From positions 62,001 through 126,000 of the forward strand of contig NZ_JOCB01000002.1 in the NCBI RefSeq assembly GCF_000718775.1: a DNA stretch of 64,000 nucleotides, in the 5' to 3' direction. The first letter of the stretch is position 1. Each line of letters starts with the position of its first letter. Below, piece by piece: positions 60,309-64,000 of this stretch. The notes under the pieces were generated by a model. The model saw only the letters and a list, made by a program, of their open reading frames with translations, had not been told where the DNA came from and made no database searches. The DNA is from Streptomyces sp. NRRL S-31. Its GTDB lineage: Bacteria; Actinomycetota; Actinomycetes; Streptomycetales; Streptomycetaceae. The position numbers and the translations under genes were made by a program.

Positions 60309-60842
60309 ATGGCACCCCGTCTGGAAGCGGTCACCCCGCACAACTTCGAGACCGCCGTCGGCATCCGCGTCCGCCCCGGCCAGGAGCACGCCGTGGCACC
60401 CGTCGTGCGGTCCCTCGCCGAGGCGTACGTCCATCCGGCCGGGGTCGCCTGGCCGCGCCTGATCGTGGACGAGGGACGGGCGGTCGGCTTCCTGATGGCC
60501 TTCCTCGACATCGACTGGCACGGCGACGGGAGCCTGCGCCGCTCCGGGCTGTGGCGGCTGAACATCGCCGCCGGCGAACAGGGCCGGGGCTACGGCCGGT
60601 TCGCGGTCGACGCCGTGGCCGCCGAGATCCGCCGCCGCGGCGGCACGGAGCTGTACGTCAGCTGGCATCCCGGCCCGGACGGCCCGGGGGCGTTCTACCA
60701 CCGCCTCGGCTTCCGGGAGAACGGGGAGCTGAGCGGGGACCAGACGGTGGGGGTGCTGCCCCTCCGCCCCCGCGACCGGCCCGCCCCCACGCCCCCTGGA
60801 CAGCCCCGGCGGTCGGGTCCGCCGGCCGGGACGGCTCGGTGA
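60309..60842 (+). CDS. GNAT family N-acetyltransferase
   Basis: A 177-residue acetyltransferase. The acetyl-CoA loop is EQGRGYGRFAVDAVAAEI near residue 97, and HPGPDGPGAFYHRLGFRENGE supplies the last conserved strand and helix. The sequence suits aminoglycoside- or spermidine-type GNATs (SpeG-like), but the substrate is open. TACGGT lies six bases before ATG 60309, indicating a leaderless transcript. The last ~25 residues are proline-rich and lie near the convergent arfB gene. Confidence 0.85.
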   Translation: MAPRLEAVTPHNFETAVGIRVRPGQEHAVAPVVRSLAEAYVHPAGVAWPRLIVDEGRAVGFLMAFLDIDWHGDGSLRRSGLWRLNIAAGEQGRGYGRFAVDAVAAEIRRRGGTELYVSWHPGPDGPGAFYHRLGFRENGELSGDQTVGVLPLRPRDRPAPTPPGQPRRSGPPAGTAR

Positions 60843-60966
60843 CGATGTCGACCGCCAAGACGCGGCCGGCGACGAAGGTGACGGCCGGGACCCGCTTCGG
60901 CCGGCCGTCGGCGAACACCGCCGGACCGGTGACGCCGTCCACCGGCACCGGACGGGCGACGGGCCC

Positions 60967-61395
60967 TCAGCCCCAGTCCCGCCCCGACCGGCCGCGCTTG
61001 GTCTGCGCGCGCGCCTTCTTCTCGCGCAGCCGGCGTTCGTTGATGCCGCGCGGGACGCGGGTCGGCCTGCGGGGCTTCGGCGGCGGCGCGGTGACCTCGG
61101 CGAGCAGCGCGGCGAGGCGTACGGCGGCGGCCTCGCGGTTGCGCCACTGCGAGCGGTGCTCGGAGGCCCGTACGGACACCACCCCGTCGACCAGGCGGCC
61201 GGCCAGCCGGTCCAGCGCCCGTTCCTTCCACACCGCGGGCAGCGCCTCGGTGCGCGCGAGGTCGAAACGGAGTTCCACCTGTGAGTCGCTGGTGTTGACG
61301 TGCTGTCCACCGGGCCCGGACGACCTGGAGAAACGCCACATCAGCTCGGCCTCGGGGAGCGAGACGGAGCCACGGATGAAGTAGGGCCCGGACAT
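60967..61395 (-). CDS. arfB: alternative ribosome-rescue factor ArfB
   Basis: A 142-residue peptidyl-tRNA hydrolase of the class I release-factor type. GPGGQHVNTSDSQVELRFDL (GGQ at residues 29-31) is the catalytic loop, and the C-terminal basic tail (PRRPTRVPRGINERRLREKKARAQTKRGR) is the part that enters the empty mRNA channel of stalled ribosomes. Length is normal and no stop-codon-recognition domain is present. ATG 61395 gives the typical start MSGPYFIRG. Confidence 0.93.
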   Translation of the reverse strand: MSGPYFIRGSVSLPEAELMWRFSRSSGPGGQHVNTSDSQVELRFDLARTEALPAVWKERALDRLAGRLVDGVVSVRASEHRSQWRNREAAAVRLAALLAEVTAPPPKPRRPTRVPRGINERRLREKKARAQTKRGRSGRDWG

Positions 61396-61572
61396 GTATC
61401 CCATGTTCCCGGCCGGGCCCGGCACCCGTCACCTGGATTTCCGGCTCGGTAAAAAAGGTAAAGGGACCCGGAACCACCGGGACCCCCCGCGACGTTGTCC
61501 CGGGTGACGGTAGCTTCGTCGGCACAGCAGTGCACCGATATGCACGGGTATCTAAAGGAAGGGACTCCCAAC

Positions 61573-62148
61573 ATGGCTGTAAGCCTGTCCAAGGGTGGCA
61601 ACGTCTCGCTCACCAAGGAGGCTCCGGGCCTGACCGCCGTCACCGTGGGACTCGGCTGGGACGTCCGCACCACCACCGGCACGGACTTCGACCTGGACGC
61701 CTCGGCCATCGCGGTGAACGGGCAGGGCAGGGTCTACTCGGACGGCCACTTCGTCTTCTTCAACAACAAGCAGACCCCGGACAACTCGATCGTCCACACC
61801 GGTGACAACCGCACGGGCGAGGGCTCCGGCGACGACGAGTCGATCAACGTCAACCTGGCCGCGCTCCCGGCCGACATCGACAAGGTCGTCTTCCCGGTCT
61901 CCATCTACGACGCGGAGAACCGCGGCCAGAACTTCGGCCAGGTCCGCAACGCCTACATCCGCATCGTCAACCAGGCCGGCGGCGCCGAGATCGCGCGCTA
62001 CGACCTGTCCGAGGACGCGGCCACCGAGACCGCCATGATCTTCGGCGAGCTGTACCGCAACGGCGCGGAGTGGAAGTTCCGCGCGGTCGGCCAGGGCTAC
62101 GCCTCGGGCCTGGTCGGCATCGCGCAGGACTTCGGCGTGAACGTCTGA
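61573..62148 (+). CDS. terD: TerD family stress protein
   Basis: A 191-residue TerD protein, associated with tellurite resistance and general stress. It opens [20 protein letters not shown] and carries two calcium-binding-type acidic clusters, [13 protein letters not shown] near residue 40 and [29 protein letters not shown] near residue 88. The whole family region is intact. GGAAGGGA lies about ten bases before ATG 61573. It stands alone here, not in a full ter cluster. Confidence 0.95.
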   Translation: MAVSLSKGGNVSLTKEAPGLTAVTVGLGWDVRTTTGTDFDLDASAIAVNGQGRVYSDGHFVFFNNKQTPDNSIVHTGDNRTGEGSGDDESINVNLAALPADIDKVVFPVSIYDAENRGQNFGQVRNAYIRIVNQAGGAEIARYDLSEDAATETAMIFGELYRNGAEWKFRAVGQGYASGLVGIAQDFGVNV

Positions 62149-62190
62149 GCACCGGACCCGGCGCGCGGGTCCCCCGGCGTCCGCCCGGGG

Positions 62191-62210
62191 GCCCGCCGCC
62201 CCGGGCGGGC
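62191..62210. terminator. possible terminator after terD
   Basis: GCCCGCC and GGCGGGC form a 7-bp stem with a 6-base loop directly before the stop codon of the convergent gene. Confidence 0.5.
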
Positions 62211-62711
62211 TCACGGCAGCCGCGGGAAACGGGCCTGGAGCGTCCAGAGGGCCGGGTTCTCCGCCAGGTCCTCGTGCAGGTCGGTCAGGTCCGCGAGCAG
62301 GTCGTGGAGGAAGTCCCGGGCCTCCCGGCGCAGCGCGGTGTGGGAGAAGGAGAGCGGGGGCTCCTCGGCCGGCGACCAGTCCGAGGTGATGTCGACCCAG
62401 CCGAAGCGGCGCTCGAACAGCATCCGGTCGCTGGACTCGGTGAAGTCCAGCTCCGCCCGCTGCGGCCGGGCCGCGCGGGAGCCCATCGGGTCCCGGTCCA
62501 GCAGTTCCACGATGTCGCACAGCGCCCACGCGAAGTCCAGCACCGGCACCCATCCCCAGGCCGTGGACAGCTCCCGGTCGGTCTCGGTGTCCGCGAGGTA
62601 GACGTCCCCGCAGAACAGGTCGTGCCGCAGCGCGTGCACGTCCGCGCGCCGGTAGTCGGTCTGCGGCGGGTCCGGGAACCGGTTGGAGAGGGCGTAGCCG
62701 ATGTCGAGCAC
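62211..62711 (-). CDS. conserved hypothetical protein
   Basis: A 166-residue cytoplasmic protein I do not recognise. It has no signal peptide or membrane helix. Conserved-looking patches are LFCGDVYLADTETDRELSTAWGWVPVLDFAWALCDIVELL and LRREARDFLHDLLADLTDLHEDL. Several tryptophans and acidic residues suggest a folded binding domain. GTG 62711 is the start. It faces terD and is divergent from the M1 peptidase gene over 71 bases. Confidence 0.7.
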   Translation of the reverse strand: MLDIGYALSNRFPDPPQTDYRRADVHALRHDLFCGDVYLADTETDRELSTAWGWVPVLDFAWALCDIVELLDRDPMGSRAARPQRAELDFTESSDRMLFERRFGWVDITSDWSPAEEPPLSFSHTALRREARDFLHDLLADLTDLHEDLAENPALWTLQARFPRLP

Positions 62712-62782
62712 GGGGAGATGGTGTCACGCCGGTCCGCCGGGGACCGCCCTCGGTGCGCCCCCGCCCGCCTACGATCGGTGAC

Positions 62783-64000
62783 ATGTCCCGGTCCGTACGC
62801 CTTGTCCCGGTGATCGCCGTCCTGCTCGCCCTCGCCCTCACCGGCACCGCGTGCGGCGGCGGCAGCGGTCGAGGCGTCCCGGGCGGCGCCGGGCTGGGCG
62901 ACCCGTACTTCCCGAAGGCCGGCAACGGCGGCTACGACGTCGGCCACTACGACCTCACCCTGGACTACACCCCGGCCGGCCGCCGGCTCACCGGCACCGC
63001 GGTCGTCACCGCCCGGGCCACCCGGGACCTGTCCGCCTTCGACCTCGACCTCGCCGGGCTGCGCGTCGACTCCGTCCGCGTGCGGGGCGAGGACGCCCGC
63101 TGGGAGCGCGCCGGGCGGGAACTCACCGTCCGCCCGCGCACCGCCCTCACCGCGGGCGACACCTTCCGCACCACCGTCCGCTACTCGGGCACCCCGCGCA
63201 CCCTCACCGACCCCGACGGCTCCGCGGAGGGCTGGCTGCCCACCGCCGACGGCGCGCTGGCCCTCGGCGAACCCGTCGGCTCGGCGGCCTGGTTCCCCGG
63301 CAACCACCACCCCTCGGACAAGGCGGCCTACGACCTCACCGTCACCGTCCCGGAGGGACTCCAGGCCGTCTCCAACGGGGAGCCGGCAAAACAGCGCACG
63401 CGGGGCGGCCGTACGGCCTACCACTGGCACACCGCCGAGCCCATGGCGAGCTACCTCGCCACCGTCGCCATCGGGCACTTCGACATCACCCGCACCACGG
63501 GCCCGCACGGGCTGCCCGTCGTCACCGCCGTCGACCCCGCCGAGGCCGCGGCGAGCGCCGGGGTGCTCGCGAAGATCCCCGGGATCATCGGCTGGGAGGA
63601 GGACGCCTTCGGGCCGTACCCCTTCTCCTCCACCGGCGCGATCGTCGACCGCCGGGACGACGCCGGCTACGCCCTGGAGACGCAGAACCGCCCGGTCTTC
63701 CCCGGCGCCCCCGACACCTCGACCCTGGTGCACGAACTGGCCCACCAGTGGTACGGCGACTCGGTCACCCCCGGGTCCTGGCGGGACATGTGGCTCAACG
63801 AGGGTTTCGCTACGTACGCGCAGTGGCTGTACGACGAGGACCACGGCGGCCCCACCGCCCAGCAGACCTTCACCCGTCTGTACGAGGGCGACCACCCCGA
63901 GATCTGGGCCTTCCCCCCGGCGGAGCCGCCGAGCGCCGCGCACATCTCCGGCAGCCCCGTCTACCAGCGCGGCGCGATGGTCCTCCAGAAGATCCGGCAG
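62783..64000 (+). CDS. M1 family metallopeptidase lipoprotein, 5' part
   Basis: The first 406 codons of an exported aminopeptidase that runs off the window. A signal (LVPVIAVLLALALTGTAC) with a TGTAC lipobox starts it. The M1 beta-saddle follows (YDVGHYDLTLDY), then GYALETQNRPVF and the zinc motif HELAHQW (about residue 317) with the third ligand in WLNEGFATYAQWLY. TACGAT lies seven bases before ATG 62783, indicating a leaderless transcript. The protein would trim peptides outside the cell. Confidence 0.9.
   Translation, partial: MSRSVRLVPVIAVLLALALTGTACGGGSGRGVPGGAGLGDPYFPKAGNGGYDVGHYDLTLDYTPAGRRLTGTAVVTARATRDLSAFDLDLAGLRVDSVRVRGEDARWERAGRELTVRPRTALTAGDTFRTTVRYSGTPRTLTDPDGSAEGWLPTADGALALGEPVGSAAWFPGNHHPSDKAAYDLTVTVPEGLQAVSNGEPAKQRTRGGRTAYHWHTAEPMASYLATVAIGHFDITRTTGPHGLPVVTAVDPAEAAASAGVLAKIPGIIGWEEDAFGPYPFSSTGAIVDRRDDAGYALETQNRPVFPGAPDTSTLVHELAHQWYGDSVTPGSWRDMWLNEGFATYAQWLYDEDHGGPTAQQTFTRLYEGDHPEIWAFPPAEPPSAAHISGSPVYQRGAMVLQKIRQ

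Overview
The window is high-GC (about 70-75%) actinobacterial chromosome, almost certainly Streptomyces. Evidence includes DUF397/XRE pairs, an orphan groEL with a GGM-type tail, a CdgB-type diguanylate cyclase, DasR-like operators next to nagK-nagA, many leaderless genes with a TANNNT box 6-7 bases before ATG/GTG, and menaquinone synthesis by the futalosine route. It reads as conserved core chromosome with a light overlay of small repeats and insertions. I saw no rRNA, tRNA, CRISPR array, prophage or complete insertion sequence.

Layout. 0-8 kb: thpR, a GNAT enzyme, an MFS exporter with its MarR repressor, a purine permease and a CtpE-like P-type ATPase. 8-15.6 kb: three paralogous secreted Ig-like proteins, a very large sacsin/HSP90-type ATPase, a hemerythrin protein and polyphosphate kinase 2. 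15.7-18.5 kb: a WhiJ/AbaA-like regulatory cluster (XRE regulator, two DUF397 proteins, divergent HATPase) and a DUF3027 gene. 18.8-25 kb: an MFS protein, a DUF2771 lipoprotein, mqnB-mqnD, a cold-shock protein, a HAD phosphatase and a HAAS-type membrane protein. 25-33 kb: an XPB-N/WYL protein with the XPB helicase, a GT87 mannosyltransferase and a HelD-like RNA-polymerase-recycling ATPase. 33-43 kb: cutC, an HD hydrolase, small zinc-ribbon genes, murR-murQ, a broken methyltransferase gene, an OYE reductase and an orphan nucleotide-sugar-dehydrogenase domain. 43-52 kb: groEL, cspA, a SAM-riboswitch operon (threonine-synthase-like protein plus sulfur carrier), gpgS, otsA and otsB. 51-64 kb: a sugar-binding lipoprotein, nagK-nagA, a PfkB kinase, cdgB, flavin reductase, arfB, terD and a partial M1 peptidase.

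Themes. Amino-sugar and cell-wall recycling recurs: murR-murQ handles N-acetylmuramate 6-phosphate, and nagK-nagA with a divergent sugar-binding lipoprotein handles N-acetylglucosamine behind a DasR-type site. Trehalose and glucosylglycerate synthesis (otsA, otsB, gpgS) sit together. RNA-polymerase, ribosome and protein rescue are represented by the HelD-like ATPase, ArfB and GroEL.

The observations most worth following are four. First, a 177-bp near-palindromic MITE-like element (40327-40503) splits a methyltransferase gene: it keeps the frame but supplies an in-frame TGA. Second, a different 193-bp element with 20-bp inverted ends lies between murR and murQ. Third, a complete S-box (SAM-I) riboswitch precedes a threonine-synthase paralogue and a CysO-like sulfur carrier, which fits homocysteine synthesis from O-phosphohomoserine rather than threonine synthesis. 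Fourth, two tandem CIRCE operators overlap the groEL promoter. All functional assignments are from reading the translated sequence and recalled family knowledge; no database search was possible.
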